Assembly (NCBI GenBank): GCA_913056305.1
Contig: CAJXMR010000031.1
Location: 1-35,994, forward strand
Direction of reading: 5' to 3'
From: an uncultured Ralstonia sp.
GTDB lineage: Bacteria > Pseudomonadota > Gammaproteobacteria > Burkholderiales > Burkholderiaceae
Length of the DNA: 35,994 bases
Part shown: one piece after another, positions 15,851 through 25,216 of the stretch
Position numbering within the stretch: position 1 is the stretch's first letter
Layout: each line of letters starts with the position of its first letter
The notes under the pieces: model-generated
What the model saw: the letters and a program-made list of their open reading frames with translations, nothing else
What the model was told of the DNA's origin: nothing
Database searches by the model: none
Translations under genes and position numbers: made by a program

Positions 15851-16897
15851 ATGAGAATCAAGCTTGATTCCCAAGCCGGCGGAAGGCGCTTGATTTACGC
15901 CGTCGTCAGCCTCGTTGTGCTGGCGGCTCTGGCGGGGGGCGCAGCTTACGCTTGGATCGGCCGCCACGTCCCGATTCAGGACGATGCCGCGCCTGAACGC
16001 GTGGTCATTGCGACCATTGTCTACGCGGGTTCGTGCCCGGTGATCGCCGCACAAGCGAAAGGGTATTTTACGAGCGAGGGCATACAGGCCGCCATCCCGG
16101 CTTACACCAGCGGGAAAGCGTCGCTGGACGCGGTATTGGCCGGGCAGGCGGACCTCGGCTTGGTCGCCGACCTCCCTGTCATGTTCGCCGTGATGGATCA
16201 TCGGCCTCTGTCTGTGGTCGCGACGGTCGCCAAGACTGAGAACGACCACGGCATCGTCGGCCGTAAAGACCGTGGGGTCACCTCGCCGGCGAATCTGCAA
16301 GGAAAGAGAATCGGCGTCGCAGTTGGAACCAGCGCGCACTTCGTTCTCGACGTTTTGCTGACCCGGTACCAACTGTCCGCCCGCGATGTCATCGTGCGCG
16401 ATCTCAAGCCCGAGGCACTTTCGCGTGCCCTGGCGATGGATGAAATCGATGTCGCCTCGACCTGGGAGCCGAATCTGGGCAAGCTTCAATCCCAGCTCGG
16501 CGGCAATGGGACGACCTTCGTGATTGGGGACATCTACAAGATGTCGACGAACCTCGTCGGCACGCAGGCCTATGTCGCGAGTCATGAAAAGACCCTCGAG
16601 AAAGTGCTTCGCGCCATGATGCATGGGGCGCGCTTCTGCGAGGAAAGTCCCAATGAAGCGCGCGAGCTCGTTGCCGCATCCGTCAAAGTCGACGCGGCGG
16701 ATTTGAAGGCTTCGTGGTCCGACAATCGATTCCACGTGACGCTCGACCAGAGTCTGCTGCTGGAGCTTGAAGACGAGACCCGCTGGGCGGTCAAGAACAG
16801 GCTGACGGGGCGCGCCGACATGCCCAACTACCTGGGCCATCTCCATCTGGACACCCTGCAGGCCGTTGCGCCGGCTGCGGTGACGGTGATTCACTAA
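15851..16897 (+). CDS. Membrane-anchored NMT1/SsuA-type substrate-binding protein
   Basis: The protein has 348 residues. A hydrophobic helix at about residues 14-38 (LIYAVVSLVVLAALAGG) lacks a clear signal-peptidase site and lipobox, so it probably stays as a membrane anchor with the rest in the periplasm. The remainder is a type II periplasmic binding protein of the nitrate/sulfonate/taurine (NMT1, SsuA/TauA) class: AAQAKGYFTSEGIQ near the start, AVLAGQADLGLVADLP, NLQGKRIGVAVGTSAHF and VASTWEPNLGKL. In transport systems such proteins feed permeases, but there is no ABC permease or ATPase here; the next gene, 10 bases on, is a membrane histidine kinase. I infer that it senses a small anionic ligand for that kinase. 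The ATG at 15851 follows a GAGGGG ribosome site. Confidence 0.8.
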   Translation: MRIKLDSQAGGRRLIYAVVSLVVLAALAGGAAYAWIGRHVPIQDDAAPERVVIATIVYAGSCPVIAAQAKGYFTSEGIQAAIPAYTSGKASLDAVLAGQADLGLVADLPVMFAVMDHRPLSVVATVAKTENDHGIVGRKDRGVTSPANLQGKRIGVAVGTSAHFVLDVLLTRYQLSARDVIVRDLKPEALSRALAMDEIDVASTWEPNLGKLQSQLGGNGTTFVIGDIYKMSTNLVGTQAYVASHEKTLEKVLRAMMHGARFCEESPNEARELVAASVKVDAADLKASWSDNRFHVTLDQSLLLELEDETRWAVKNRLTGRADMPNYLGHLHLDTLQAVAPAAVTVIH

Positions 16898-16907
16898 AGG
16901 CGCGCCA

Positions 16908-19172
16908 ATGAAGATCTCGACGCGACTCGCGTTGACCGGATCGCTCGCGGCAGGCGCCGCGGTGGTCATCACTGCCGTGCTGCTGTTTGCCAACCAGCAA
17001 ATGAGGGCAGACCTCACCAACAACGAGACCGCTGGCGATGTTCTCAATGCAGCCACCGCGCTCCGCTATCTCACGCTTGAGTACGTGGCCGGACATGAGG
17101 CCCGGCCGCGAGCGCAATGGCAGTTGCGCGATGCCTCGCTTTCGAAGCTGCTCTCGAGTACCGCGGAGTTTGGCAGCAGGAGCGACCAGGCGACACTGGA
17201 TGGGCTCCGTCACACACATCAAAACATCGAGCGCCTGTTTGCCGAACTCGTTTCGAACCGCCAAGAGGGGCAAGCCCATGACGACAGGGATCCCATCTCT
17301 CAGGAGAAGGAGGCCCGCTTGACCGGCCAGATCATGAGCCGGGCGCAAGACATGATTTCGGATGCCCTGGCCCTGTCCGAAAGCAGCCGGCGCAGCATGC
17401 TGAATGCACAGCAACGCGTGAATATCGCGCTCGCCGTGTTCGGCGCCGTGGTCTTGCTGGTGCTCGCCGCTACCTGGATCCTGTTGCTGCGAACCGTGAT
17501 CCGGCCACTGGAGCGGTTGCGCGCGGGGACGGTGGCGGTGGGCGCCGGCAACCTGAATCACCGGCTCGCCATCACTTCGCACGACGAGATCGGGGACCTC
17601 TCACGGGCGTTCGACGCGATGGTGGAAGCGCTTAGGGACAGCACTGTCTCGCGCGAGGAATTGGGGAAGGCAAACGAAGTTTTGCAGGGGGAAATCGACG
17701 AGCGAAAACGGGCCGAAGCGCGCTTCCGTCTGGTCGTCGAGGCTGCGCCCAATGCGATGATCATGGTCAACCGCGAGGGCCGGATCGTACTGGTCAATTC
17801 GCAGACCGAAAAGGTGTTCGGCTACGCGCGCAACGAACTGATCGGGCGGAGCGTTGACGCGCTCGTGCCGCAGCGCTTCCGGCGCGGCCATCCCGACTAC
17901 CGTGCGGCGTTCTATGGGGCCCCCGGAAGCCGCCCGATGGGCGCGGGCCGCCACCTCTATGGCCTGCGTCGGGACGGCACCGAACTGCCGGTGGAAATTG
18001 GCCTGAATCCGATCGAGACCCCCGAGGGCATGTTCGTCCTCGCGGCCATCGTGGATATCACCGAGCGCCGGAGGCAAGAGGAGCGTTTCCGTGCGACGGT
18101 CGAGTCCGCGCCGACCGCGATGGTGATGATGGACAGCACCGGCGTGATCACGCTGGTCAACGCGTTGACGGAGTCCGTCTTTGGCTACAGCCGGGACGAA
18201 CTGCTTGGCCAGCCGGTCGAAATCCTGCTGCCGGACCGCTATCGCATCGGGCACCCGCGATTGCGCGAAGGGTTCTTGCGTGGTCCGAGCGCCCGCCGGA
18301 TGGGCGAGGGGCGTGACCTGTTCGGCCAACGCAAGGACGGCTCGGAATTCCCGGTGGAGATCGGGCTCAACCCGATCGAGACCCCGGACGGCACATCCGT
18401 GCTCGCGGCGATCGCGGACATCACGGAACGCAAGCGTGCAGAGGAGGTGCTGCGCCAGCTAACCGAGGAACTGGGCCGCTCGAACCAGGATCTGGAGCAG
18501 TTTGCTTACGTCGCTTCTCATGACCTGCAGGAGCCGTTGCGGGCGATTGCTGGGCCATTGCAGTTGTTGCAACGGCGCTACCAGGGACAGTTGGACGCGC
18601 GCGCCGACGAGTTTATCGGGCACGCAGTCGATGGCGCCGGCAGAATGCAGGCGCTGATTGACGATCTGCTGATGTTTTCACGTGTGGGGCGGTCCGAAGA
18701 GCCCCACCAACTGACGGAGTCCGCACAGGCGCTGGATAACGCGCTCAGAAATCTGAGTGCCGCGATCCGGGAAAGCGGGGCGCAGATCACCACTGACAAG
18801 CTACCCATGGTCAGCGCGATATCAGGCCAGATCTCGCTGTTGTTCCAGAACCTCGTGGGAAACGCGATCAAGTTCCGCAATAAGGATTGCCAGGCGCAGA
18901 TTCACGTAGGAGCCGAAAGCCGGGACGATGCGTGCGTGTTTCACATCAAGGACAACGGGATCGGGATCGACTCTCAGTATTTCGAGCGAATTTTCCTCAT
19001 TTTCCAGCGTCTGCATACCCGTCGCGACTATCCCGGCACTGGCATCGGACTCGCGCTGTGCAAACGCATCGTGGAACACCACGGCGGCCGCATCTGGGTC
19101 GAGTCCGAACCCGGCGCGGGCACCACGTTTTCATTCACCCTGCCCACGCAGGTCAGGCACGGAACGCGATAA
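16908..19172 (+). CDS. Membrane sensor histidine kinase (HAMP-PAS-PAS-HisKA-HATPase)
   Basis: The protein has 754 residues. Order: membrane helix about 7-27; periplasmic helical region about 28-170, with charged amphipathic stretches; second membrane helix about 175-200 ([17 protein letters not shown]); HAMP ([20 protein letters not shown]); coiled coil to about 270; PAS1 about 272-392; PAS2 about 393-513; dimerisation domain with the phosphorylatable His in [14 protein letters not shown], the HisKA variety of cyanobacterial-phytochrome-like kinases; and an ATPase domain with [13 protein letters not shown] (N box), KDNGIGID (G1) and [13 protein letters not shown] (G2). The two PAS domains are near copies offset by exactly 363 bases. 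Its partner is the receiver that follows. The binding protein upstream is its likely ligand input. Confidence 0.92.
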   Translation: MKISTRLALTGSLAAGAAVVITAVLLFANQQMRADLTNNETAGDVLNAATALRYLTLEYVAGHEARPRAQWQLRDASLSKLLSSTAEFGSRSDQATLDGLRHTHQNIERLFAELVSNRQEGQAHDDRDPISQEKEARLTGQIMSRAQDMISDALALSESSRRSMLNAQQRVNIALAVFGAVVLLVLAATWILLLRTVIRPLERLRAGTVAVGAGNLNHRLAITSHDEIGDLSRAFDAMVEALRDSTVSREELGKANEVLQGEIDERKRAEARFRLVVEAAPNAMIMVNREGRIVLVNSQTEKVFGYARNELIGRSVDALVPQRFRRGHPDYRAAFYGAPGSRPMGAGRHLYGLRRDGTELPVEIGLNPIETPEGMFVLAAIVDITERRRQEERFRATVESAPTAMVMMDSTGVITLVNALTESVFGYSRDELLGQPVEILLPDRYRIGHPRLREGFLRGPSARRMGEGRDLFGQRKDGSEFPVEIGLNPIETPDGTSVLAAIADITERKRAEEVLRQLTEELGRSNQDLEQFAYVASHDLQEPLRAIAGPLQLLQRRYQGQLDARADEFIGHAVDGAGRMQALIDDLLMFSRVGRSEEPHQLTESAQALDNALRNLSAAIRESGAQITTDKLPMVSAISGQISLLFQNLVGNAIKFRNKDCQAQIHVGAESRDDACVFHIKDNGIGIDSQYFERIFLIFQRLHTRRDYPGTGIGLALCKRIVEHHGGRIWVESEPGAGTTFSFTLPTQVRHGTR

Positions 19173-19197
19173 CGATGCAACCCAAGTGAGGCAGTCC

Positions 19198-19650
19198 ATG
19201 AATGTCGATGCAACGGACGCTCTGGTCGAGATCCTGCTGGTGGAGGACAGCCCGACCGACGCGATGATGACCCGGGAGGCTCTGGAGTATTACAAGGTCC
19301 TCAACCCGCTAAAGATCGTGGAGGACGGGGTGGCGGCTATGGAATATCTGAGGTGTCAGGGGCCCTATGCGTCTGCGCGGCGGCCTGGCCTCATCATTCT
19401 CGATCTCAACCTGCCGAGGATGAGCGGCCGGGAAGTACTCAAGGAACTCAAAAGCGATGTGACGCTCCGTACGATTCCGGTCGTGATTCTGACCACGTCC
19501 AAATCCGAAGAAGACGTGGTGAGGTCGTACGGCCTTCATGCCAACTGCTATGTCACCAAGCCTGTGGATTTCGCAAAGTTCACCGAAGTCGTGCGCAGCA
19601 TCAACGAATTCTGGCTAGGTGTGGTGACCCTTCCTCCGGTGAAGCCATGA
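19198..19650 (+). CDS. Single-domain response regulator (Rcp1-like)
   Basis: The protein has 150 residues and consists of a receiver domain only. The acidic pair E16/D17 is in [10 protein letters not shown], the phosphoacceptor is Asp69 in [13 protein letters not shown], the switch Thr lies in [10 protein letters not shown], and the conserved Lys is in CYVTKPVDF. The long segment between helix 2 and strand 3, the [11 protein letters not shown] run and the Asn-Pro after the first helix match the Rcp1 group, which pairs with phytochrome-type kinases carrying the same HDLQEPL motif as the gene before it. With no output domain it must act by protein contact or pass phosphate onward. GTGAGG at 19186-19191 is the ribosome site. 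Its stop overlaps the next start (ATGA), so the two are coupled. Confidence 0.92.
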   Translation: MNVDATDALVEILLVEDSPTDAMMTREALEYYKVLNPLKIVEDGVAAMEYLRCQGPYASARRPGLIILDLNLPRMSGREVLKELKSDVTLRTIPVVILTTSKSEEDVVRSYGLHANCYVTKPVDFAKFTEVVRSINEFWLGVVTLPPVKP

Positions 19651-21116
19651 ACCTCCCGCAACGCAAGGTCGAGATCCTGCTGGTGGAGGACAGCCTATCC
19701 GATGTATTGCTGGTCGAGGAAGCGCTCTCCGATGTGGCGGACTTCGAGCCCCGGCTGACACATGCCGAACTGTTATCGGCGGCGCTCGCTGAGCTGCAGA
19801 CAAGGCCATGCGATGTGGTGCTGCTCGACCTGGGATTGCCCGACTCGCGAGGGCTGAACACATTCCGGGCATTCCGTCGGCAGGCCCCCGATGTGCCGGT
19901 GCTTGTGTTGACGGGCCTGGACGATCTGTCTGTCGGTCTGAGGGCGATACGCGAGGGTGCGCAGGACTACCTGCTCAAAAAGGAGATCGGGACGTCGCTG
20001 CTCACGCGTGCGATCCGCTATGCGATGGAGCGGCACCGCGTTGCCGCTGCGCTCTCGGCCAGCGAGGAGCGGTTTCAGCTTGCCGTGAGCGGCGCGACCG
20101 CCGGGCTGTGGGATTGGAATCTGCAAACGGGGGCGGTCTATTTCTCGGCCCATTTCAAGAGAATCATGGGCTATGAAGACCACGAACTATCCAACGATGC
20201 GCAGGCGCATCAGGACGCGATTCATCCGGACGACTCCGAGCGGGCCATGAATGCCCTCAAAGCGCATCTGGAGCACGGGAGCGCATACGACGTCGAATAT
20301 CGCGTGCGCACCCGATCCGGCGGCTTCCGATGGATCCAGTCCCGCGGGCAGGCGCTCTGGAGCAGCTCCGGCGAGCCGTACCGCATGGTGGGCTGGATCA
20401 TGGACATCACGGACCGCAAGCGCGACGAGGACGCCTTGCGAATATCGCGCGAGGAGCTGCGACGCCTGTCTACGCACATCCAGCATATCCGAGAGGAGGA
20501 AAAGGCGCGCATCGCACGTGAATTGCACGACGACCTGGGCCAGCAGGTGACGGAGCTGAAGATGGCGGTGATGTTGGTCGAAGAGAAACTGAATGGTGCT
20601 GCGCCACCATCGGCGGCACGCTACTTGCCTGGCGTGTATGCATCGATCGACCAGTTAGTGGATTCGGTGCGACGGATCTCGGCGGACCTGTGTCCTGTCT
20701 TGCTCGATGATCTCGGCCTGATTCCAGCGATTGAGTGGCTGACCAGCGAGTTTTCGGCGCGTTATGGCGTGCGGGTGATCAGCGAGATCGATGCAGATGA
20801 AGTCGCCTTCAATCGGGACAGCCGAATCGATGTGTTTCGCATGATCCAAGAGGCGCTGGCGAATGTTGCACGTCATTCTGGCGCAAGCGAAGTCAAGCTG
20901 AGTATCGTTCGCGATGAGCCGAATTGCATCGTGCGGATCGCTGACAACGGTCGCGGTGCCGTGCTTGACGCACGCCCAGGCCGCAATTCGCTCGGCCTGC
21001 TCGGGCTGCGCGAGCGCGCCGCACGGTTGGCGGGGAACGTGCAGATCAGCACGGCACCCGGTTCGGGCTTCACGTTAGCCGTCACGTTGCCGCTTGCCGC
21101 CGTCGAGGCAACATAG
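19647..21116 (+). CDS. Receiver-PAS-HPK7 hybrid histidine kinase
   Basis: The protein has 489 residues, soluble, with no membrane helix. It has an N-terminal receiver about 7-125, with the acidic pair E14/D15, phosphoacceptor Asp61 in [13 protein letters not shown] and the lysine region YLLKKEI. A PAS fold with a PAC segment follows at about 140-262 ([33 protein letters not shown]). A HisKA_3 dimerisation domain carries its His in [12 protein letters not shown], the HPK7 motif of NarX/DesK/UhpB. The ATPase domain has [15 protein letters not shown] and ADNGRG; the usual G2 box is seen as [14 protein letters not shown]7 kinases normally phosphorylate LuxR/NarL-type regulators; none is encoded in the window, so the final output lies elsewhere. 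It overlaps the previous gene by four bases. Confidence 0.92.
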   Translation: MNLPQRKVEILLVEDSLSDVLLVEEALSDVADFEPRLTHAELLSAALAELQTRPCDVVLLDLGLPDSRGLNTFRAFRRQAPDVPVLVLTGLDDLSVGLRAIREGAQDYLLKKEIGTSLLTRAIRYAMERHRVAAALSASEERFQLAVSGATAGLWDWNLQTGAVYFSAHFKRIMGYEDHELSNDAQAHQDAIHPDDSERAMNALKAHLEHGSAYDVEYRVRTRSGGFRWIQSRGQALWSSSGEPYRMVGWIMDITDRKRDEDALRISREELRRLSTHIQHIREEEKARIARELHDDLGQQVTELKMAVMLVEEKLNGAAPPSAARYLPGVYASIDQLVDSVRRISADLCPVLLDDLGLIPAIEWLTSEFSARYGVRVISEIDADEVAFNRDSRIDVFRMIQEALANVARHSGASEVKLSIVRDEPNCIVRIADNGRGAVLDARPGRNSLGLLGLRERAARLAGNVQISTAPGSGFTLAVTLPLAAVEAT

Positions 21117-21169
21117 CAAGACAGATGCGCTTTCTTGACCTTGCCGCCGCCATCGCGGCGCAGCAAAGA

Positions 21170-22792
21170 TCAGCCCGCCGCGATACGCCGTGCGGCCTGG
21201 TCACCCCACCACGCGGCCTCCTCGAAGACGGAATAGCCGGACAGGTCCGCATGCGCGTAGTGGATCGGTCCTGCGCTCTCGCGCAGGCGCGCAATCGTGG
21301 GGCGTGAGAGAAAGCCCGGCACCGGAATCGCCATGGCGTGTCCACGCAGGGTCAGGTCTGCACGGCGGATCTGCGCGCGCAGGCGGATGCCGTACACGGT
21401 GTCCAGGTCGGCCAGCGCGCGGTCCAGCAGCGCTTGCGGCGGCGCCTTCAGCAGCCATTCGCGTGCGGCCTTCGGGGTCATGTCCGACAGCGCTACGTAG
21501 GCTGTGAACACGCTCTGCGCCGGCGGCCCGACGCGGATGTCCTGGTGATTGGCCACCACGTAACCGAGGCCGGTGCCGCGATAGACCACGTTGTCCCACG
21601 CCAGCGGCGTGTCGTCGTGCTCGGGCGGGAAGCCGTCGATCAGCAGGTTGGCCAGCAGCCACGGTGCGGCCTCGGGCAGTTCGGCGGCGGGCACGTCGAA
21701 GCCTTCGACCACGTGCTTGGCCACGTGCAGCGGCATGGCGCTCACCACATGGTCGGCCAGCAGGCGCACGACGCGGCCATCCGCTTGCAGCACGTCGGCG
21801 AAGACGCGTGCGCCGCCTTCATTGGTGTTGCCGATGCGCGCGGCGCTGCCCGCAAGCAGTCGGCCGGCGTCCTTCAGCCCGGCCGCCTCGAACAGGCGCT
21901 CGGCCATCCAGTCCAGCCCTTCCGGCCATGTCAGCACGGTGCCTTGCTCCGCATTGGCCGCCAGTCCACCACGGCTGGCGAAGTAGGCGAGCCCGGCCCA
22001 GGCGGAGACGTGGTCGGCGGTCGCGCCATAGTCGTCGCGGCAGCAGTAGTCGGCATACCAGTGCAGCGTGGCGGCTTGATAGCCCTCGCGGTGCAGCCAG
22101 TCGCGAAAGGTGAGCGCATCGAGCGCGCGCCAGCTTGGGTCGGCGGAGGCCAGGGCCGTCGGGACGGTGAAGATGCGGCGGCCGTCGGCGCCCGTGGTCT
22201 GGCGCAGGCGGTCGATGTGGGCGAAGAAGCGGACGTGTTCGGCGCGTTCGGCATCGGTGATGCCCTCGTGCGGCACGAAGCCGTCCTGCCAACGGTTGCC
22301 GAGCCACAGGCGTTCGTCGGGGGCGTGGACGAGCACGCGTTCGTCATAGGTCGGGCGCAGGCCAAACGGGTTGCGCTCGATCACGCCGAAGTCGGCCAGC
22401 ATCTCGCGCACGTGGGTCGATTCCATCGACGGCAGCGGCAGGTAGTGCGCGCCGGTCGGGAAACGTTGGGTGCCGAACGCACCGCCTGCGGCGTTGCCGT
22501 AGCGCTCGGGGCCTTCCACCACCACCGCGTCGCGCCGACCGCTCTTGGCGAGTCGCCAGGCGCAGCTCAATCCGCCGATGCCGCTGCCGCAAATGGCGAC
22601 ACCCACGCGCCGCGTCTCCGACGGTGCGGGTAGCGCCTTCAGGTCGCGCAACTGATGGCCCGCTGCCTGCCCAGGTAGGCGCACGTTGGGCGTGATCTCG
22701 GTCAGCGCGCGAAAGCCGGCCCATGATGCGGCGCCGGCTGCCGCCACGCCCGCTGCGGCGGCGCCGATCAGGAAGCTGCGTCGCGTGGTCAT
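21170..22792 (-). CDS. Tat-exported FAD-dependent amine-oxidase-like protein
   Basis: The protein has 540 residues. The N-terminus is a twin-arginine signal (TTRRSFLIGAAAAG), so the folded flavoprotein should be exported or membrane-tethered. The FAD-binding Rossmann motif CGSGIGGLSCAWRLAKSG is at residues 68-85, followed by an Arg/Gly-rich stretch (ERYGNAAGGAF) like the GG doublet motif of amine oxidases and phytoene-desaturase-like enzymes. The C-terminal IHYAHADLSGYSVFEEAAWWG is the second FAD contact region. The substrate is unknown; its place 12 bases after a spermidine-synthase-like gene points to a polyamine. The ATG at 22792 has GAGGTGAG just upstream, overlapping the neighbour's stop. 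The gene is last in a minus-strand run and convergent with the kinase operon. Confidence 0.82.
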   Translation of the reverse strand: MTTRRSFLIGAAAAGVAAAGAASWAGFRALTEITPNVRLPGQAAGHQLRDLKALPAPSETRRVGVAICGSGIGGLSCAWRLAKSGRRDAVVVEGPERYGNAAGGAFGTQRFPTGAHYLPLPSMESTHVREMLADFGVIERNPFGLRPTYDERVLVHAPDERLWLGNRWQDGFVPHEGITDAERAEHVRFFAHIDRLRQTTGADGRRIFTVPTALASADPSWRALDALTFRDWLHREGYQAATLHWYADYCCRDDYGATADHVSAWAGLAYFASRGGLAANAEQGTVLTWPEGLDWMAERLFEAAGLKDAGRLLAGSAARIGNTNEGGARVFADVLQADGRVVRLLADHVVSAMPLHVAKHVVEGFDVPAAELPEAAPWLLANLLIDGFPPEHDDTPLAWDNVVYRGTGLGYVVANHQDIRVGPPAQSVFTAYVALSDMTPKAAREWLLKAPPQALLDRALADLDTVYGIRLRAQIRRADLTLRGHAMAIPVPGFLSRPTIARLRESAGPIHYAHADLSGYSVFEEAAWWGDQAARRIAAG

Positions 22793-22804
22793 GACGTGCT
22801 CACC

Positions 22805-24382
22805 TCAACGCAGCACGCCGTGCCAGTCTTCTTCGAAATACCGCACCAGCGACTGGTTGTTCAGCCGGTTGGGCTCCACCTGCGGACGCGGCATGTCGGG
22901 CGCGAAGCTGAACATCTGGTGCGTGGTGTCGGCATCCAGGAAGCGCGTCGGCACACGGTACGCGGTGGGCGGCTGGAAATCCGCCCGGCCCGGCGCGGCC
23001 AGGATGAAGCCCCATTCGCCAAACGACGGCACCAGCGCGTGATACGGCCACGTGCGGTAGCCGGCCTCCTTCAAGGTCGCATCCACGCACCAGTACGAGC
23101 GTGGCGCGAAGTAGGGCGAGGTGGCCTGGATGACGACGAGACCCGTGTCCGCCACGTGGCGCGACAGCAGCCGATAGAACGGTACCGAATACAGCTTGCC
23201 GATGCTGAAGTTGGACGGGTCCGGAAAATCGACGATGGCCACGTCGAACATGTCCGTGGCGGTCTGCAGCCATTGCCCGGCATCCGCATTGACGATCGTC
23301 ACGCGCGGGTCGCTAAAGGAATGCTGATTGAGCGCAACCAGCGCCTCCGCGTGCGAGAACAGGTTGGTCATGCGCGGGTCCAGGTCGACCAGCGTGACGT
23401 GCTCGATCTGCGGATACTTCAGGATCTGGCGCAGCGCCAGCCCATCGCCGCCGCCCAGCACCAGCACGCGCCGCGCGCCGCGCACGGATTCCAGCGCGGG
23501 CAGCACCAGCGCTTCGTGGTAGCGGTACTCGTCGCGCGAGGAGAACTGCAGGTTGCCGTTGATGTACAGGCGCAGGTCGTCCTTCCAGCGCGTCACCACC
23601 AGCCGCTGGTAGGGCGAGGAGATCGCGTGGATGATCTCGTCGCCAAACAGCGCGCGCTCCGACCAATGCGTAAGCCGGTCCGACGCGCCAAAGCCCGCCA
23701 GCAGCGCCGCCGCCACCGCGCCCGCGCGCCAGGCCATGGCCGTGCGCATGCGCGCCGACAGCGCCAGCTCGGCACGGAAGTGCCACAGCGTCCAGACCGC
23801 AATCGCGGTGTTGAGCAGGCCGAACAGGAAGCCGGTGCGCACCAGCCCCAGGCGCGGCGCCAGCACCAGCGGAAACAGCAGCGAGACGGCCAGCGCGCCC
23901 AGGTAGTCGAACGTCAGCACGCGGCTGACCAGGTCGGAAAACTTGGCCTGCCGGCGATGCAGCATGCGCATGACCAACGGAATCTCCATGCCGACCAGCA
24001 CGCCGATCACCGTCACCAGCGCATACAGCACCAGCCGGAACGGCGCCGATTCCAGCGCAAACAGCACAAATAGCCCTGCGGCCGACACGCCGCCAAACAG
24101 CCCCACCAGCAGCTCCAGATCGACAAAGCGCGCCAGCAGCGCTTCGTCCGCCACGTAGCGCGACAGCCACGAGCCGATGCCCATGGCAAACAGATAGGCG
24201 CCGATGATGGAGGAGAACTGCAGGATCGAATCGCCCAGCAGGTAGGAGGCCAATGCCCCGGCAATCAGCTCATAGGCCAGCCCGCACGAGGCGACCACGA
24301 ACACGGCCAGGACCAGCAGGGCATTGCCACGACCTTGTGGCGAGGAGGAATCGAGAACGGCGTCGGGCTGCGGCGTCGACAT
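22805..24382 (-). CDS. Membrane-bound spermidine-synthase-like aminopropyltransferase
   Basis: The protein has 525 residues. The N-terminal ~210 residues form about six or seven membrane helices (first at VLAVFVVASCGLAYELIAGA). The C-terminal ~290 residues are a spermine/spermidine synthase domain: strand with FSSRDEYRYHEALVLP, nucleotide-binding VLVLGGGDGLALRQIL near residue 308, acidic VDLDPRMTNLF, DAGQWLQ, and catalytic-region IVDFPDPSNFSIGKLYS. Spermidine synthase (SpeE) moves an aminopropyl group from decarboxylated AdoMet to putrescine. Fusion to a membrane domain is typical of long SpeE-like proteins found beside DUF350/SpeD clusters, where the acceptor is unknown. A SpeD-type enzyme that makes the donor is encoded at 32606. 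It forms an operon with the flavoprotein and lies 111 bases after livF on the same strand. Confidence 0.88.
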   Translation of the reverse strand: MSTPQPDAVLDSSSPQGRGNALLVLAVFVVASCGLAYELIAGALASYLLGDSILQFSSIIGAYLFAMGIGSWLSRYVADEALLARFVDLELLVGLFGGVSAAGLFVLFALESAPFRLVLYALVTVIGVLVGMEIPLVMRMLHRRQAKFSDLVSRVLTFDYLGALAVSLLFPLVLAPRLGLVRTGFLFGLLNTAIAVWTLWHFRAELALSARMRTAMAWRAGAVAAALLAGFGASDRLTHWSERALFGDEIIHAISSPYQRLVVTRWKDDLRLYINGNLQFSSRDEYRYHEALVLPALESVRGARRVLVLGGGDGLALRQILKYPQIEHVTLVDLDPRMTNLFSHAEALVALNQHSFSDPRVTIVNADAGQWLQTATDMFDVAIVDFPDPSNFSIGKLYSVPFYRLLSRHVADTGLVVIQATSPYFAPRSYWCVDATLKEAGYRTWPYHALVPSFGEWGFILAAPGRADFQPPTAYRVPTRFLDADTTHQMFSFAPDMPRPQVEPNRLNNQSLVRYFEEDWHGVLR

Positions 24383-24493
24383 GCGAAGGGCGGGAGTCTG
24401 GACGAAGGATGATCGGGCGTTAATACATGCGCCGATGCGGCGAGCGCGATTGTGCCGATTTTTTGCCGAACCGGCGAGCCCAACCGTCCGTGC

Positions 24494-25216
24494 TTATGCC
24501 GCCGCACTCGCCCCCGTCAGCGCAAGCACTCGTCCCTCGTCCGCCGCCAGCTCCCGCGCACTGCCGGAATAAACAATGCCGCCGTCGTCCAGCACATAGG
24601 CGTGGTCGGCAATCTCCAGGCTCATGCGCGCGTTCTGCTCGACCAGCAGGACGGTGATGCCCGCATCGCGCATCTGGGCGACCACGCGAAACACCTCGCG
24701 CACCACCAGCGGTGCCAGCCCTTGCGACGGCTCATCGAGAATCAGCAGGCGCGGGTTGAGCAGCAGCGCGCGGCCCAGTGACAGCATCTCCTGCTCGCCG
24801 CCCGAGAGCGAGCGGCCGCGGCTGAGCTTGCGCTCGGCCAGGCGCGGGAACAGCGCGTAGATGCGGGGGATCGTCCAAGGCCCACTGCGCTCGACCGGCA
24901 CCTTCAGGTTCTCTTCGACCGTCAGATTGGCGAAGATGCGGCGGCCCTCCGGCACGTAGCCGACGCCACTGGCGGCGATGCGGTAAGTCGGCCAGCGCGT
25001 GGTGTCGGCGCCGAACAGAGTCACGCGCCCCTGCCGCGCAGGCGTCAGGCCCATCAGCGTGCGCAGCGTGGTGGTCTTGCCGGCGCCGTTGCGGCCGAGC
25101 AGGACCGTGATGCGGCCCTCGGCGGCCTCCAGGCTCACGCCATGCAGGATGTGGCTCTTGCCGTAGTAGGTGTGCAGCCCCTCGGCGGTCAAGGCGAATT
25201 GCGGCGCCGCGCTCAT
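24494..25216 (-). CDS. livF: Branched-chain-amino-acid-type ABC transporter ATPase, LivF
   Basis: The protein has 240 residues, standard for LivF. Walker A is GRNGAGKTT, Q-loop region VGYVPEGRRIFANLTVEENL (the EGRRIF wording is typical of LivF), signature LSGGEQEML, Walker B LLILDEPSQGLAP, and an H-loop region with LLVEQNA. It hydrolyses ATP on the cytoplasmic face, paired with LivG, to drive uptake of a hydrophobic amino acid or an amide-like compound. Its ATG overlaps the livG stop by four bases (ATGA), so translation is coupled. It is the last gene of the transporter set; the next gene on the strand encodes the spermidine-synthase-like protein, and no terminator is evident between them. 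Confidence 0.95.
   Translation of the reverse strand: MSAAPQFALTAEGLHTYYGKSHILHGVSLEAAEGRITVLLGRNGAGKTTTLRTLMGLTPARQGRVTLFGADTTRWPTYRIAASGVGYVPEGRRIFANLTVEENLKVPVERSGPWTIPRIYALFPRLAERKLSRGRSLSGGEQEMLSLGRALLLNPRLLILDEPSQGLAPLVVREVFRVVAQMRDAGITVLLVEQNARMSLEIADHAYVLDDGGIVYSGSARELAADEGRVLALTGASAAA

Noticed and set aside
21145..21160. CGCCGC-CATC-GCGGCG hairpin between convergent kinase and flavoprotein genes
   Set aside because: There is no T-run on either strand; it could be chance in GC-rich DNA.
21338..24073. Long plus-strand frames (431 and 425 codons) opposite the flavoprotein and SpeE-like genes
   Set aside because: Low-complexity Arg/His/Gln/Ala-rich translations lying fully antisense to two well-supported genes.
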